A stretch of 64,000 nucleotides of DNA from Cristatella mucedo (lineage: Eukaryota > Bryozoa > Phylactolaemata > Cristatellidae): NCBI GenBank assembly GCA_009760855.2, contig WPIO01000088.1, positions 333,501-397,500 of the forward strand, written 5' to 3'. A program made the position numbers and the translations under genes. The number at the start of each line of letters is the position of its first letter. The stretch's first letter is position 1. The notes beneath the pieces are model-generated. The model saw only the letters and a program-made list of their open reading frames with translations, was not told the origin of the DNA and did no database searches. This document shows, piece after piece, positions 43,241 to 53,962 of this stretch.

Positions 43241-45487
43241 ACTGCTGCTGCTACTGCTGCTGACTGCTGCTACTGCTGACCGCTGCTGCTGACTGCTGCT
43301 GCTGCTGGCTCGGCCAGCATCTGTGCCTGCCCTGGCGTTCTCGAACAGATGAAGGGGACGGCCCCCTCCCCCAGATGTACACCCACCCAGTCAGCCACTG
43401 TGTATCGAAGGTCAAGGCCGTGTCGAGCACGAGGAAGCTGCTGTGTGCACCATGTTCTTTCGTTGTGCTGTCCAAGTCCCGGCAGCAAGTGAGAGTATGC
43501 TACAGGGAGAAGTGAAGGGTGACCTTTTCTTCTTATTTGCACAATCATTTGATGCCCTACACTCGACCGTTCTAGCCTCTCAAATTGTTGCATGTCGCAC
43601 GCAAGCACAAGCAGGCTTGCGCTGCTGCCGTGTCTCTATAATTCTCTCTTCATTCTCTTCCACGTGCACGTGCCGGTGCACGAGCATGAAATGCTTGAAA
43701 GTCCTAGCGCAGAGACAGCAGCCAGACGTTTACTTGAGGAGCATTGCTGCCACACCCTCGAACTACAAGCGATCTGCATCTGCGTTCAGCTGAGAGCGTT
43801 GGGTAGATTTTGGCTGTTTGCCTGACGTTTGAGAGTTCGATGTTCATGGCGCCCGCAGGCGCCCGCTCGCGCTGCCGATCTTGCCACAGCTGCCGCTGCC
43901 TCGGCCTTGATCGGCCCTGATCCAGGCTGCTGCTCGGCCCTGAAGTTAGGGCGCCGAATTCGCTGCCGGCGGCCATTTGAACGTGCCGCTGCTAACTGCA
44001 TCGGCTGCCCCTGGGCTGAGTGCTCGCCCTCGGCTACCCAGGTCGCCGGTTCGAGTCCCGAAGCGGGCAATCCTTTCCTTCCCGTCGCATGCTAGTGTGC
44101 GCCAGCCTCTAACGCACCTCTGCCGCCGTGTAAGTGGACGACCTCCGCTTTACCTTTGCTTCGTACCGTAGGGTCACATCGGCCAGTGGAAGGATAATGG
44201 ACATGTACACCACTCAGCCCGGCGTCCAGCTGTACACGGCCTACTTCGTGAGCAACAGCTCCGGGCACAGCGGTGCCGTGTACGACCGGTTCTCGGCCCT
44301 GTGCCTGGAGGCGCAGAACTATCCGGATGCTCCGAACAAGGTTAGGGCCGAAGCTTCGACGGCATCCTGTCGTAGCAGCTTGCGGCGGCTTGGCAGCGTC
44401 TAACAAACGATATGGTGAGGAGGAGAAAGGAGGGGGGAGGAGGAAGCAGCACTGCTGCGGAGGAAGCACTCGAGCTGCAGCAGAGCTCTGGGGAGGTTCT
44501 AGGAAGTTTCCAGTAGGTTCTGGGGCTCCGTTGAGCTCGGGACTGCCAGTACCAGGACAGGTGCTTAAAGCCTATTGGTCGATGGCATGCCCGCGAGTTG
44601 AGTTCGGTTGGCCAATTGGGCCACTGGAGGCTGAGCTCTGCCAGCTTTTGAAGGTCCTTTTAAGCTCCCTGTCTGCTTGTTCGGGTCCTGCTCTGCTGCC
44701 GCTGCCGCTGCCACCAGCGCTGCTGCCAAAGGGTGGAGTGAGTCAGTTTGGCTCGAGTGCCATCGGTTCTTATTTCCCGTGAGGCTTCATGTGCTGCGTG
44801 TTTCTGGGCCTATATACCACATGTTCTGCTATTCTGTATTGACCCTGGTACTCTGCTCTGTATGAAGAGAGGGCCCTGCTGCAGCTGGATGCAGGTTCAA
44901 CCGATCTGGATCAACCGAGCACGAAAGAGCAGCATACCGCCGAGTCGGGCTCGGCCGAACTGTGTGCTCACTGGGTGCGCACGTTCGTGTGTGTGTGTGT
45001 GCCTGTGTGTGTGTGCGTTCGTGCATGCGTGTGTGCGTACGAGAGAGCTAGGGAGGGAGGCAGAGCAAGCAAGCCAGCCTCCTAAGTTTGGTTACTGGAA
45101 GCTGCTGCAGCCTGCTGGCTTCTCTGAAAGTCATTTCGGAAGACCTTAAGAACCCAACTGAACCAGATCTTTGAAAACGGCACTTCACCCGCGTTGCGCC
45201 CGCTCCGTGCCCAGGTGCTCAGCAGACCGAGCCCAGGCCCAAGCACTGAGCACGCCGGTCGTCTGCTCCTTTTAGCACGTCAGCGCTCGGCTAGCGGGCA
45301 GCTGAGTGGGCGCGCAGCCGAGCAGAGAGCAGCCGATCGAGGCAGTTCGCGGATGCGATCGACACGACACGATCGCCTCGATCCACTCGCTTGCGCCGCT
45401 CTTTTGCAGCCCAACTTCCCCAACTCGATTCTGAGGCCTGGGCAGACGTACGAACACACTACTGAGTATGCATTCAGCGCTGCCTGA
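40759..45487 (+). CDS. GALM: galactose mutarotase (aldose 1-epimerase), seven exons
   Basis: Interconverts alpha- and beta-anomers of galactose and glucose, the first step of the Leloir pathway, in the cytosol (family knowledge). Seven exons in consistent phase give 340 residues from ATG 40759; human GALM has 342. The three catalytic residues are in place: His99 in N-H-L-H-G-G, His171 in NHSYFNL, and Glu305 in CLEAQN. Other family signatures include [41 protein letters not shown] and [12 protein letters not shown]. The start is the least certain part. [13 protein letters not shown] reads straight into FTLSSSG, but CCATTTTTTCAG at 40782-40793 also looks like an acceptor, so exon 1 could begin at 40794 with an upstream exon not found here. 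Introns are short; the longest are 1.2 and 1.1 kb. No disabling change is seen, and AATAAA follows about 300 nt after the stop. Confidence 0.93.
40925..40995 (+). repeat. GA/CAGA tract at the GALM exon 1 donor
   Basis: The intron begins GTAGAGAGAAAGACAGAGAC and continues as (GA)n to 40995, so the 5' splice site is fused to the repeat. Confidence 0.95.
41334..41488 (+). CDS. GALM: GALM exon 2 (catalytic His)
   Basis: 155 nt, acceptor TCTTCTTTTGAAG, donor AAG|GTCAGC, phase 0 out. It encodes [20 protein letters not shown] and then [16 protein letters not shown], with the first catalytic His (residue 99). Confidence 0.92.
41873..42088 (+). CDS. GALM: GALM exon 3 (catalytic His)
   Basis: 216 nt, phase 0 at both ends; acceptor CCGCTGTTGCAG, donor CAT|GTAATG. 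It encodes [18 protein letters not shown] and [14 protein letters not shown] with the second catalytic His (residue 171). Confidence 0.92.
42199..42280 (+). CDS. GALM: GALM exon 4
   Basis: 82 nt encoding [20 protein letters not shown] and then DDTLIPTG, phase 0 in and phase 1 out (CCACCG|GTAGGC). The acceptor is TTTCGTTGCAG. Confidence 0.9.
42843..42999 (+). CDS. GALM: GALM exon 5
   Basis: 157 nt encoding [18 protein letters not shown] and [11 protein letters not shown], entering through TGTGTTCTTAG and leaving at GCCAG|GTGAGG (phase 2). The next intron holds a CTG/ACTG repeat and a tRNA-like fragment. Confidence 0.9.
43104..43308 (+). repeat. CTG repeat with ACTG interruptions
   Basis: About 205 bp of CTG triplets punctuated by ACTG in GALM intron 5, starting about 100 bp after the donor. 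Confidence 0.95.
44003..44075 (+). repeat. tRNA-like fragment in GALM intron 5
   Basis: CCCTGGGCTGAGTGCTCGCC, then GGTCGCCGGTTCGAGTCCC, with a clear B box (GGTTCGAGTCC). There is no cloverleaf with paired acceptor ends, so it is a SINE or tRNA pseudogene fragment, not a tRNA gene. A similar fragment in reverse lies at about 985-1060. Confidence 0.45.
44172..44340 (+). CDS. GALM: GALM exon 6 (catalytic Glu)
   Basis: 169 nt encoding [20 protein letters not shown] and [16 protein letters not shown], with the catalytic Glu (residue 305). Acceptor GTACCGTAG, donor AAG|GTTAGG, phase 0. Confidence 0.92.
45410..45487 (+). CDS. GALM: GALM exon 7 (C-terminus)
   Basis: 78 nt encoding [20 protein letters not shown], then AFSAA and TGA. 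It matches the family ending L-R-P-G-x-x-Y-x-H-T-T. The acceptor is CGCTCTTTTGCAG. Confidence 0.9.
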   Translation, partial: PNFPNSILRPGQTYEHTTEYAFSAA

Positions 45488-45789
45488 GGCTCGCTTCAGA
45501 TCGCCGCGTCGGCACCTCGACCGGTTGCACAGCAGCCACTGCTCGTCTTGTGGAGCGGCAGCAGCGGTCTTGATGCAATGCATGCCTCCCTCATGTCTCT
45601 CTTTGCTCTCGGTCGGTTCGTCCTTAGCGGTTAAAATCGGCTGCTTTGCTCTGTCTCAAGCTTTGTTCCACTTTTTGTTTGCAATGTGTGCGTCCTTTGC
45701 GTAGCATCGTTTACGTCGGTATATCTAAATCGTGTTGGCTGCTATTCGTCCACTGGCGCTCACTTGCTGAGCAACATGTACGTTCAAGT

Positions 45790-45795
45790 AATAAA
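45790..45795 (+). terminator. GALM poly(A) signal
   Basis: AATAAA about 303 nt after the GALM stop, the first canonical hexamer on the plus strand in the 3' UTR. Confidence 0.55.
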
Positions 45796-45829
45796 GATCT
45801 CGACGCAGAGGACACCCTTCGCAGGTCTT

Positions 45830-47140
45830 AGCCGGCGCTCGAAATGTATGACCCAGGTCGCGGGTTATGAGTCCTAAAGCAGGCTATACTTTATAGTCTG
45901 CTTTGACCCGTTGTGATAGACGGTAAGGCTTCGAAATAGCTGCTTCGATATAAATTTTTAGGCTGTTTGATCAGCTGACCCTTGATCAGTTAACCATTGT
46001 GGAACCATCTCTCGATCGCCAGCCCCGGTCCTCGCGATCACCAGCCACGTCCCTTGCGATCGCCAGCCACAGCTGCAGTTTATCTGAGTGAATATACATG
46101 CAATGCATGCATCATAGGCATCAATCAACCTGTATAATTTTGAATTGTGCATGTTCTGCACGTAGGCACACTGCAAGTCCACTGATGCGGAGGGAGCCCC
46201 ACCAGAATATAAATGCAAGCGGCAAAATGTTTCATCAGAGTTACAAATTGGATTTCATTTGAGTGCATAGAATACTTGCCAAACTATCGCGGATGGCAGC
46301 AGAAGAAGAAAAAAACAAGTAACAGAAACCACTCTGCATGGCACGTAGCCACGTGGCACGTAGCCGAAACCCGATGAGAGTGATTTTCATCAAACTCAGC
46401 AGCAGCAGCAGCAAGGGACTGACGACGAAGGAGCCAAGCTTGTGCACCATGTGCCATCGTCAAGCCGGACTCGAATACCTCGCTTCAAACTTAGCAACAA
46501 GATTACCACACACTCAAGCTGCCACTCCAAGCACGCGCACACACGCACACGCGCACACACACACACACACACACGTACATTTACAGGTGTACAAGTAACC
46601 ATGTTTGCATGTAGATAAACGCTGCACATGTAAAAATATATATGTATTTAAGAATATACTAACCATGTAGCCTATGTATATACCTGTAGATATATGCACA
46701 CTGCGCATCCATATGCATTCATTCCATTAACTGGCCCACGAGGTAAGACGGTTACTTTTCGAGACCTAACATAGCTTCATTTCCATAACATAGAGAATTC
46801 AATCTGACAACGGAGGATTACGGGCGTTCAGCCGTGGCCTAGAGCTAAAAACCAGCTAAACGCCAAGACCAACTCTGGAAGCACAAGACCGGAAGTGCAA
46901 AGCTTCTGCTCTCATGCGGTCTTTGCCACAGAGATTATCGCGTAATCGGTTCCTAGCCGCTATAACTCAGGAACTATGAATAGTGAATATCGATCATAAT
47001 CTGGCTGATTTAGCAGGTCGCCATTTCGACAAGGTCAGTCTTGCTTCAGTCTCCGATGCATCGGTCACCCAGACGTGGACAAGGACCGACCGAGACTCGT
47101 GAAAGGCGGAAATGCTGAGCTCTGGGCTCTACTTCTGGAG
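45830..47140. other. intergenic, 3' of GALM
   Basis: A degenerate SINE-like stretch at 45830-45960 (CCAGGTCGCGGGTTATGAGT), a (CA)n tract at 46537-46574, otherwise nothing recognisable. Confidence 0.4.
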
Positions 47141-47147
47141 GTCAAAT

Positions 47148-47262
47148 AGCTTTTGGAGGTCAGGCGGTTGCTTCTCACGACCGAGGTCGTGGGTTCGAAT
47201 CCTGCAGCGGGCGATCCTCTTTTGCCATTGCAAGCAGTGGTGATGGCCTGGAGACATAAAGG
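47148..47262 (+). mobile_element. tRNA-derived SINE, partial
   Basis: GGCGGTTGCTTCTCACGACC, GAGGTCGTGGGTTCGAATCC and the body GCAAGCAGTGGTGATGGCC. Confidence 0.65.
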
Positions 47263-47305
47263 TACCTTGGCATTCATGTAATGAGACAGTGTAAGCTTGT
47301 TTCGC

Positions 47306-47380
47306 ATTCCGTGCGATGGCGTTCCGTGCGATGGCGATCCGTGCGATGGCGTTCCGTGCGATGGCGTTCCGTGCGATGGC
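47306..47380 (+). repeat. 15-bp minisatellite, five copies
   Basis: Five almost perfect units of GTTCCGTGCGATGGC, one with GAT in place of GTT, lying between a SINE and a LINE tail. Confidence 0.8.
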
Positions 47381-47424
47381 ACCACTGATCGACAGCAGTA
47401 GCAGTTGCAGCGAGTTGTTCGTTC

Positions 47425-47620
47425 GACGGATCGTCCATAATAATAATAATGATAATGCACTTGATAAAGCGCCCTCAGAGAACTCGATCTCTTCCTAGGC
47501 GCTTTGCATTTGCTGCAAACGGAAACGCGATCGAACGGTGAGTGGTAGCCTGCTCGATAAACAACATGAATAACATGGTTAGGGATGGTGGCGTGCAGTC
47601 AGGTGTCAGGGTCAGCATGC
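47425..47620 (-). mobile_element. LINE 3' tail, minus strand
   Basis: ATAATAATAATGATAATGC, then CTTGATAAAGCGCCCTCAGA and GCGCTTTGCATTTGCTGCAA: the reverse complement of the LINE 3' end seen at 24.4, 30.5 and 35.5 kb. Confidence 0.65.
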
Positions 47621-47729
47621 AGCAGCCGTGTGTCTGGCTGACGTCGTCCTTTCTTCTTCACTTCCCGTCGATGGTCGATGAGTCATCATGTCAGATGCAG
47701 AAAATCATCCTGCAGGAAGCAGCCAAGCT

Positions 47730-47747
47730 TGCTGCTGCTGCTGCTGC

Positions 47748-47802
<55 letters not shown>

Positions 47803-47829
47803 GCCGCCGCTGCTGCTGCTGCTGCTGCT
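47730..47829 (+). repeat. (GCT)n tract, about 33 units
   Basis: Almost pure GCT with a few GCC. It gives a poly-Ala, poly-Ser or poly-Leu frame depending on phase. No gene evidence surrounds it. Confidence 0.95.
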
Positions 47830-49004
47830 CTGAATTATGAAGGAATGGAATGCTGGGAGCGCCAGTCGAGGTCGTTCGGTCGCCAAGAAGAGGGAGTTCC
47901 TGCTAATTAGGGATCTCTTCAGCTCACTTCCCTGGAGAGGAGCCGTGTCAAATTTATGCGTGCCAGGAAGCAGCCAGCTCTGCTCAGCTCTGCCACGACG
48001 AAAAGAGTTACGCTGGATACAACATCCGAATGCATGCAGCTGGCACCGTCCCATCGATATATAGGCGGGCAGCGCGTTTAGGCTATTTTACACTACTTTT
48101 GGGCAAGTCTTTGGTAGGATGACTCCCCTTCCGCCTGCAGCAGCAGCACTGCTACCTCAAGCAGTATGAATGAATGTATGTCTCCGTATGTCTGTATCGT
48201 AAGCCTTGGGCCTCTGCCCAAGTGCCAAGATGAGAGACGGTGCACTCGTTACATGGGGTGCTTAGGGTGAACTTAGCTTTAGCAGCAATAAGTGCCTTCA
48301 GGCAGGCCTTCAGTCAGTATCTTAAGTCTTAAGTATTGCATGTGGTAAGTTGGTTTGGACATGCGCGACTGCGAACCAAATGCATCAGTAAACAAGAGGA
48401 ACCACTCTTATCCGACTAGAGTCGCTATTACGAGATTCTGCAAATCAAAGAGAGTATCTAGCCGAATGCACAATTTCCTTGCCAATCCAGATCAGAACGA
48501 ATGCTTATGTCTCGAATATGTAACCATCTGTATATATGTTACATAAAATAATACGTAAAACCTGAATTCGTAGCACTTTCGCGGACCTGCCAATCCTGCT
48601 GGCTCAGAAGACGCCGCCGCTCAGCTTTGGGGCCTAGCTGAATCAATATCAATCGATGACAGATTCGTCACGAATGCAGGCACTGTCAGTTAAGTATTCG
48701 TTGCTGAACGCACGGCTACGAATAGTCGCGCTCATTTGTAATGGTAATATCCTATTATATTATGTAACGATATAAATTTGTAAAGGTAATAGTCGTGCTC
48801 CTTTGAGTACACAGGGGAGCGAAGCAAACAGATGCGCCATGCTCGCTCGAAGTGCAGCAGTGCGACGAAAATGTAGAATTGGCATAGAGGGCACTCTGAA
48901 AGCGTTCGGCGAGCGCTCAGTTTGTGCGCTGCCTCGGTCCGACAGCAGCCGAAGCGCCGTAAGTCATGGGCCGCGCATCACATTGAGCAAAAGAAAGCGC
49001 CGGT

Positions 49005-49140
49005 TTGGCCCAAGGTGCTCGCCTTCAAGGAACCGAGGTCAAGGCGAATGCACGATCGAGGTCGTGAGCTCGAGCCTGCCGCCTATGCGAAGCGCCTGAT
49101 TAAGGACTAAGTTCTCTTGGGGCGCTTTACCATATGTATA
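49005..49140 (+). mobile_element. tail-sharing SINE (tRNA-like head, LINE-like tail)
   Basis: TTTGGCCCAAGGTGCTCGCC, ATCGAGGTCGTGAGCTCGAG, then GAAGCGCCTGATTAAGGACT and TCTCTTGGGGCGCTTTACC. Second copy of the type at 512. It runs into an (AT)n tract. Confidence 0.55.
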
Positions 49141-49142
49141 AA

Positions 49143-49147
49143 TATAT

Positions 49148-49189
<42 letters not shown>
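49143..49189 (+). repeat. (AT)n tract
   Basis: Directly follows the tail-sharing SINE at 49005-49140. Confidence 0.9.
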
Positions 49190-49192
<3 letters not shown>

Positions 49193-49404
49193 GATATTGT
49201 AATAACGAAAGATTGGAAAAACTTAGCATCACGTTGAGCTAAAGAAGCAATCGAAGATATTTCCAAATGCCGAGCGAAGGAGTCTCCTTCCAAGCGGTAC
49301 GTCCGGCGGCCATTTCGATTGCGATGTGCTTCTTTCAATTAAGAAAACGGGTCGTCACGGCTGGTAAGAGCCCACCAGAGTGGCCGGCATGCCAACCCCA
49401 GCAT

Positions 49405-49500
49405 TTATAATAATAATAATAATAATTCACTTGATAAAGCGCCCTCAGAGAACTTAATCTCTCTCTAGGCGCTTTACATATGCCGTGGAGAGTGAACCGA
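49405..49500 (-). mobile_element. LINE or SINE 3' tail, minus strand
   Basis: ATAATAATAATAATTCACTT, then GATAAAGCGCCCTCAGAG and TAGGCGCTTTACATATGCCG. It has the shared LINE tail, but only about 100 bp, so it could belong to the tail-sharing SINE. Confidence 0.55.
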
Positions 49501-49775
49501 CCGGTCACGTTTGCACGGATACTGTGAGCTTTCAGTCAAGAGTGTGCTGCAGCTTCAAAATGAAGCGTTTACTTACTACGAAATAAGCTGAAGGAACGGA
49601 ATGGCTTATTTATTGTCCACAGAGGACGTGAGGGCACGAGGAGGCTGAAAACGGTGCAGCGGCAGCTCAGCTAGGTATGGACGAGTCAAGTCCTTGTGAG
49701 CCAAAGAAGCATAATCGTGGGTGCCTATTAGTTAGTGTTTTCATAATCTAACGGGTTTCCTCTGGGTCATCTAGG

Positions 49776-49910
49776 CCCACGAGGTAAGGTGCTCGCTCCT
49801 ACAGGACCCAGGTTGTGGGTTCGAATTCTGCAATGGCGATGCTCTATAACCCACCGGAAGCGGTGGCGACAGCCATTCAGGTTATTTTACTGCTCTATAA
49901 ATGTGCTATT
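49776..49910 (+). mobile_element. tRNA-derived SINE, divergent
   Basis: CACGAGGTAAGGTGCTCGCT, GGTTGTGGGTTCGAATTCTG and GGAAGCGGTGGCGACAGCC, with the 3' end TTTTACTGCTCTATAAATG. Confidence 0.6.
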
Positions 49911-49924
49911 AAATATTAAATTAC

Positions 49925-50215
49925 ATTCAAATCTCTCAATTTTTAATAATTAATTAACTCTGATTACTGCTATAAAATATTCTATAAACGAGGCCACTGA
50001 GTCAGCAAAGCTTCAGCATTTGCATGCTTGATACCGGGCCTTGCGTAATGAATCGCTTGCGACGAGTTGTTACGTGCATTGATGGAGCTTAAATTCGCTT
50101 AAGCTGCTATGAAAGCGATCTGCCGTCGTTATTCTTATTATTGTGGAATTGGCAGTATGGAGAGGCTCCTTGAACAGTTGCTTAAGTTCTCATGGTCCAG
50201 CCTTGCCTTCTTAAC
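49925..50215 (+). repeat. duplicated segment A, copy 1
   Basis: About 290 bp matching 56465-56700 in the same orientation at roughly 85 percent by eye. Shared exact stretches include GATACCGGGCCTTGCGTAAT, CGCTTGCGACGAGTTGTTAC and CTATGAAAGCGATCTGCC. No ORF. Confidence 0.7.
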
Positions 50216-50671
50216 GAGCAGCTTCGCAACAGCAGAAGCTTTTTTGAAAGGCGCAGGTGCACAATACCAGCGGCCGAGCACATATTTATAATGTTATATA
50301 TATTATTCTATAATGTTGCAATCTTAACTGTGCACGGTAGCAGCAGATCCGTGCACCTCAGACTGAGAACAGTCGGCGCGCTGCCGGTGTCCTTCCGGTC
50401 TTCTTAGACCGGATGATGAACTTTGAAATGAGGTCACTAGTGGCAGACGATCGCCGTGCACTCCTTCACCCGCTTACTTCAGATATCGGCGAGCGAGCGG
50501 AAGCCTTCGAGGAGGTCGCCGCTAAGGGTAAGGTCAAGGATGACGAGGCGTCCGCCCTCTCGTGCTGCAATTCGGCCCCGACGGCGATTCGCTTCCGTCT
50601 CGCTTCGTGCCAATCGCGGTGCCGCTTAGCGCCAGCTTAATGAATAGCGCTTCGACCCAAAAACAAATACC

Positions 50672-50838
50672 AGCTAATGCAGCAGCCTCATTTGTATATC
50701 GACAGAAGAGCCTCGACGGCTGTCACCACCGCTCGCAGCAGAGGGCAATAAAGGATCGCCCGCCGCAGAATTCGAACCCACTACCTCGGAGAGGGGCCGC
50801 GGTAATGATAAGCCGCCGCCTTACCTAGCGCAGCCTGG
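50672..50838 (-). mobile_element. tRNA-derived SINE
   Basis: Reverse copy: GACGGCTGTCACCACCGCTC, GCAGAATTCGAACCCACTAC and CGCCGCCTTACCTAGCG. Confidence 0.65.
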
Positions 50839-51047
50839 CAAGGCGGGGTGCGCGAGGTACGTCGTCGTCTCTGGCGGTCGCTTCGCTAACCGCGACCTAT
50901 CCTTGACCTACTCGCGCAGGGTGCACGGCGCTACTCTTTTGCGCGAGGCTCCGCCAGAATTCAACCGACGACGGGCCCAGAACGACGTCGGCGGCGATGA
51001 CGTCATTGCGTACAGATTCCTCCCGAGCTCCTAGCGGCAGCAGCTTT

Positions 51048-51165
51048 GGAGCCCAGGCCCGGGCCTAAGCAGTCGGCAGCACAGCGAGCCCACGCCCAGG
51101 CCTAAGCAGTCGGCAGTACAGCGAGCCCAGGCCCAGGCCTAAGCAGTCGGCAGCACAGCGAGCCG
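51048..51165 (+). repeat. 37-bp minisatellite, three copies
   Basis: Units contain GGCCTAAGCAGTCGGCAGCA and CAGCGAGCCCAGGCCCA. The copies differ by only a few bases. Confidence 0.75.
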
Positions 51166-51954
51166 TCACAACGGCGGCACCCGTTAAAAATCCGCCACCG
51201 GATATGAATTGCTGCGACAAGTCTCCTCGTGATCATTGGACACCATATGAGCTTGAGCGATGGTACGCGAAGAAGCAATGCATAAGCATTCAGTCGCGGC
51301 GAAGAAGTCGTGCGGTCGTACTTTGCTGGCGCAGAGTCAACTCTTCGGTCAGCAGGCGCAGGGCAGCAAGCGAAATGCAACGCGGATTCGAACAGCGGCG
51401 GCAACTCGCTGTATCACCAACCACTCCGCTGACCTGTCGCCGCAGGAAGACCGCTCAGAGACCTGCTACACACAATACGCCCGCTACCTTAAGCAAACTG
51501 GTTAATTAAATTAATTAAAATCGACAGTTATAATAATTTGCCAAACCGCCATCGATCGGCATCACGTGGTCACCTCGCCAACGGTTGATCTCTTATCTAT
51601 CAATCGGACGCTTTTATTTGCCGTCGCGAGCGCGCGCCGCCGACCGAAATAGCACATTAGTCATTCTATCTCCCTTCTCCCGTTGCAGGTAAGCGCGCGA
51701 GGGTGCGACTCGCGGCTGCCAAGAGCGATTAGCGGCCGTAGCAGATGCAGCAGCCTCTGGCGCCGCGTGGATCCCGCCGCCGTGTCGGTGACGGGTCGGT
51801 CGGGCCTACGATCGAACGCAGTGCAGGTTCGCTCAGTTTGATCGATTCGCCGCTCATCGCTCGCGCTACTCTCGCGCAAACGACGCTTCGCAGAAGAACG
51901 CACTGCTAGCGGTCCGACTATAGCATGAGTGATGCCATGACGACACCGTAGATA

Positions 51955-52100
51955 ACGCGGTTGTTTTTATGGCCTTGGTCCCGAGGTCGTGGGTTCGAAT
52001 CCTGCGATGGGCAAACCTTTATTGCCGCTACAAGCGGTGGTGATAGCCGTAAAAGGCTCTCCTGTCGCTCTACAAAGAGGCTGTTAAATCAGCTAGTATT
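51955..52100 (+). mobile_element. tRNA-derived SINE
   Basis: GGTCCCGAGGTCGTGGGTTC, AAGCGGTGGTGATAGCCGT and the 3' end AAGAGGCTGTTAAATCAGCT. The 5' half of the head is diverged. Confidence 0.7.
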
Positions 52101-52399
52101 TTTTTTTATATATTTTACATATATTTTTAATATGACAAAAATAATACATTTATATATCTTCATTTATATATACATATATAAATATATATGTGTGTGTATA
52201 TATATATATATTGTATATGTGTATATGTTCATGTATATGTAGTGCCCTCAGATAGCTTCCTCTCTTCCTAGACTAATTACGTGTGCTGTACAGGAAGCGT
52301 GCTTCAATGGTTAGCGTTTGCGCTAGAAGCCTTCAAAGCAGACGAAGCAAATCAGGCTAATCAAAGCAATCAAACTGAAGAAGTGCTCGCGCGCTTATG

Positions 52400-53360
52400 C
52401 ACGCTTATGCACGCAGGGCGCGATCGACGACGCCGCCGGAAAATCTCCGCCTGCAGCGCGCCGAGAATGTCACATTCCGCGCCGATCAGTCCAGATTCTC
52501 GAGTCTCACGCGATGTCGATGGAAGAGCGGGCGAAGGAAGGAGTCCGCGATTTACAGCGGAACCCGCCGCCGCCGCTCCGCGGGGGTCGCAACGCGCTCC
52601 AGTCGATCGCGCGCGAGCGGTATCTCCCGCGAGACGTCGCTCTGCCTCACTCGCTATTGCGTTCAGCGGCGGGCACGCACGCACGCACTCGCGCTCCTCC
52701 GCCCACGCTCCTCCTCCACTAGCGCTCGTCGCTCCAGCTGCTGCGCGCGAGACTCAGGATGCGACTCGAGCCCGCTCTCGGCCATCTTTAAAGGTGTAAA
52801 ATATGGCGCCGGACGAGTCGGTCGCGGCTCGCAAGCTCTGGAAGAAGCTAGAAGCCCACTCGCTGCTACTCGTCGCATTTGCTCCGTCCTGCTGCGAATT
52901 TTCCTCCGCCTCCTTACGCGCGCCGAAACTGTGCACGCCACCGCTAGCAAGTCGACGCGGCTCCTTTCCGGGGCCGGCTCCTTTCCTACATCGGCGGGGG
53001 GAGGGGGCAGTTCGTAAATAGAGATTTGCTTCTCCAGGGGCACCACGCGACGTTTTGTCGTTACCGTCGCTATTATTATTATTATTATTATCATAATTAC
53101 GCGCTGAACTTGCGGCGCGAACCCTTGTCTTTCCTCGCGCGCCGCCTGCGAGCGGTCGCTTCCCGCTGTGCGCTCCCGCGCCGCCTGCAAGCGGTCGGCT
53201 GATAACTCGGCGCCCGCCGTCGGCGGCGGCGCAGAGCGGTGCCGCCGGCGTTCGCTGGTGAGACGCTGGCCTTGGGTCGAGCCATCGGGGGGGGGGGAGT
53301 GCGATCGTCTCGGCGGCAGCCGAGATTTTCTTCAGGGCGGGGCTAAACCTTGACCTCGAG
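52400..53360. promoter_or_regulatory. orphan CpG-rich block with a YY1-like site
   Basis: A CpG-rich block with no clear gene. At 52780-52805 CGGCCATCTTTAAAG (YY1-like) sits between two possible starts. One is ATGGCGCC on the plus strand (52803). The other is AAGATGGCCGAG on the minus strand, reading MAESGLESHPESRAQQLERR. Either may be a first exon, but no partner exon was identified. Confidence 0.3.
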
Positions 53361-53625
53361 CGAGCGCGACCGCTTGGCTCCGTAGCGCAACGACTGACCT
53401 AATTTTTCTAGCCGCCCCTGCGACTTAACGAGCCGACAGGAGGCTGCAGGCTTTCCTGCAAGCAATTGCGACCCATCGGCTGGTCTGATCTATTTGATTA
53501 ATTAAATGATTATTGTTTACGGTAATAAGAATACGTAAAAATAAAAATCCATTAATTTACGTAATAGTTATTAAATTATTGTTTTCTTAAATTATTATTT
53601 AGATTCATTATCGTTGATTAATGAT

Positions 53626-53806
53626 CTGGTGAGCCGTGGTGGCACACTAGGTAAGGTGGTTGCTTTTCATGACCTCGGTCCCGAGGTCGTGGTTTCGAAT
53701 CCTACGACGGGGCAATCCTGTATTGCCGCCGCAAGCGATGGTGACAACCGTAAAGGCTCATCTGACTCCGCATACAAAAGAGAGGCTGCTGAATAAGCTA
53801 GTATTC
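53626..53806 (+). mobile_element. tRNA-derived SINE, most complete copy
   Basis: The head begins GGTGAGCCGTGGTGGCACAC with an A-box-like stretch. A perfect hairpin GACCTCGGTCCCGAGGTC takes the place of the anticodon arm, followed by a B box (TTTCGAATCC). The body reads TATTGCCGCCGCAAGCGATG and TGACAACCGTAAAGGCTC, and the 3' end AGAGGCTGCTGAATAAGCTA is shared by the other copies. Confidence 0.75.
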
Positions 53807-53962
53807 ATTTTTATTTTGAACCCAACTTAGTAGTTTTTGCCAGCCAGAGTTAATATGCCTGCCGTTCTTTACTTCAACTGCTTTACGATAAGGAAGCACT
53901 AGGTGTTGACCGGCACCGCCCGTAGCGCTCCCAATTGACCCGTACCTTAAACTATCAGCTGT

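Noticed and set aside
44003-44075. tRNA gene in GALM intron 5
   Set aside because: B box present, but no acceptor-stem pairing or complete A-box arm. Treated as a tRNA-like fragment.
47306-47380. CRISPR-like array
   Set aside because: A 15-bp perfect tandem repeat without spacers in eukaryotic DNA: a minisatellite.
53626-53806. tRNA gene
   Set aside because: Longer than a tRNA, with a palindromic arm and a body shared by about ten other copies: a SINE.
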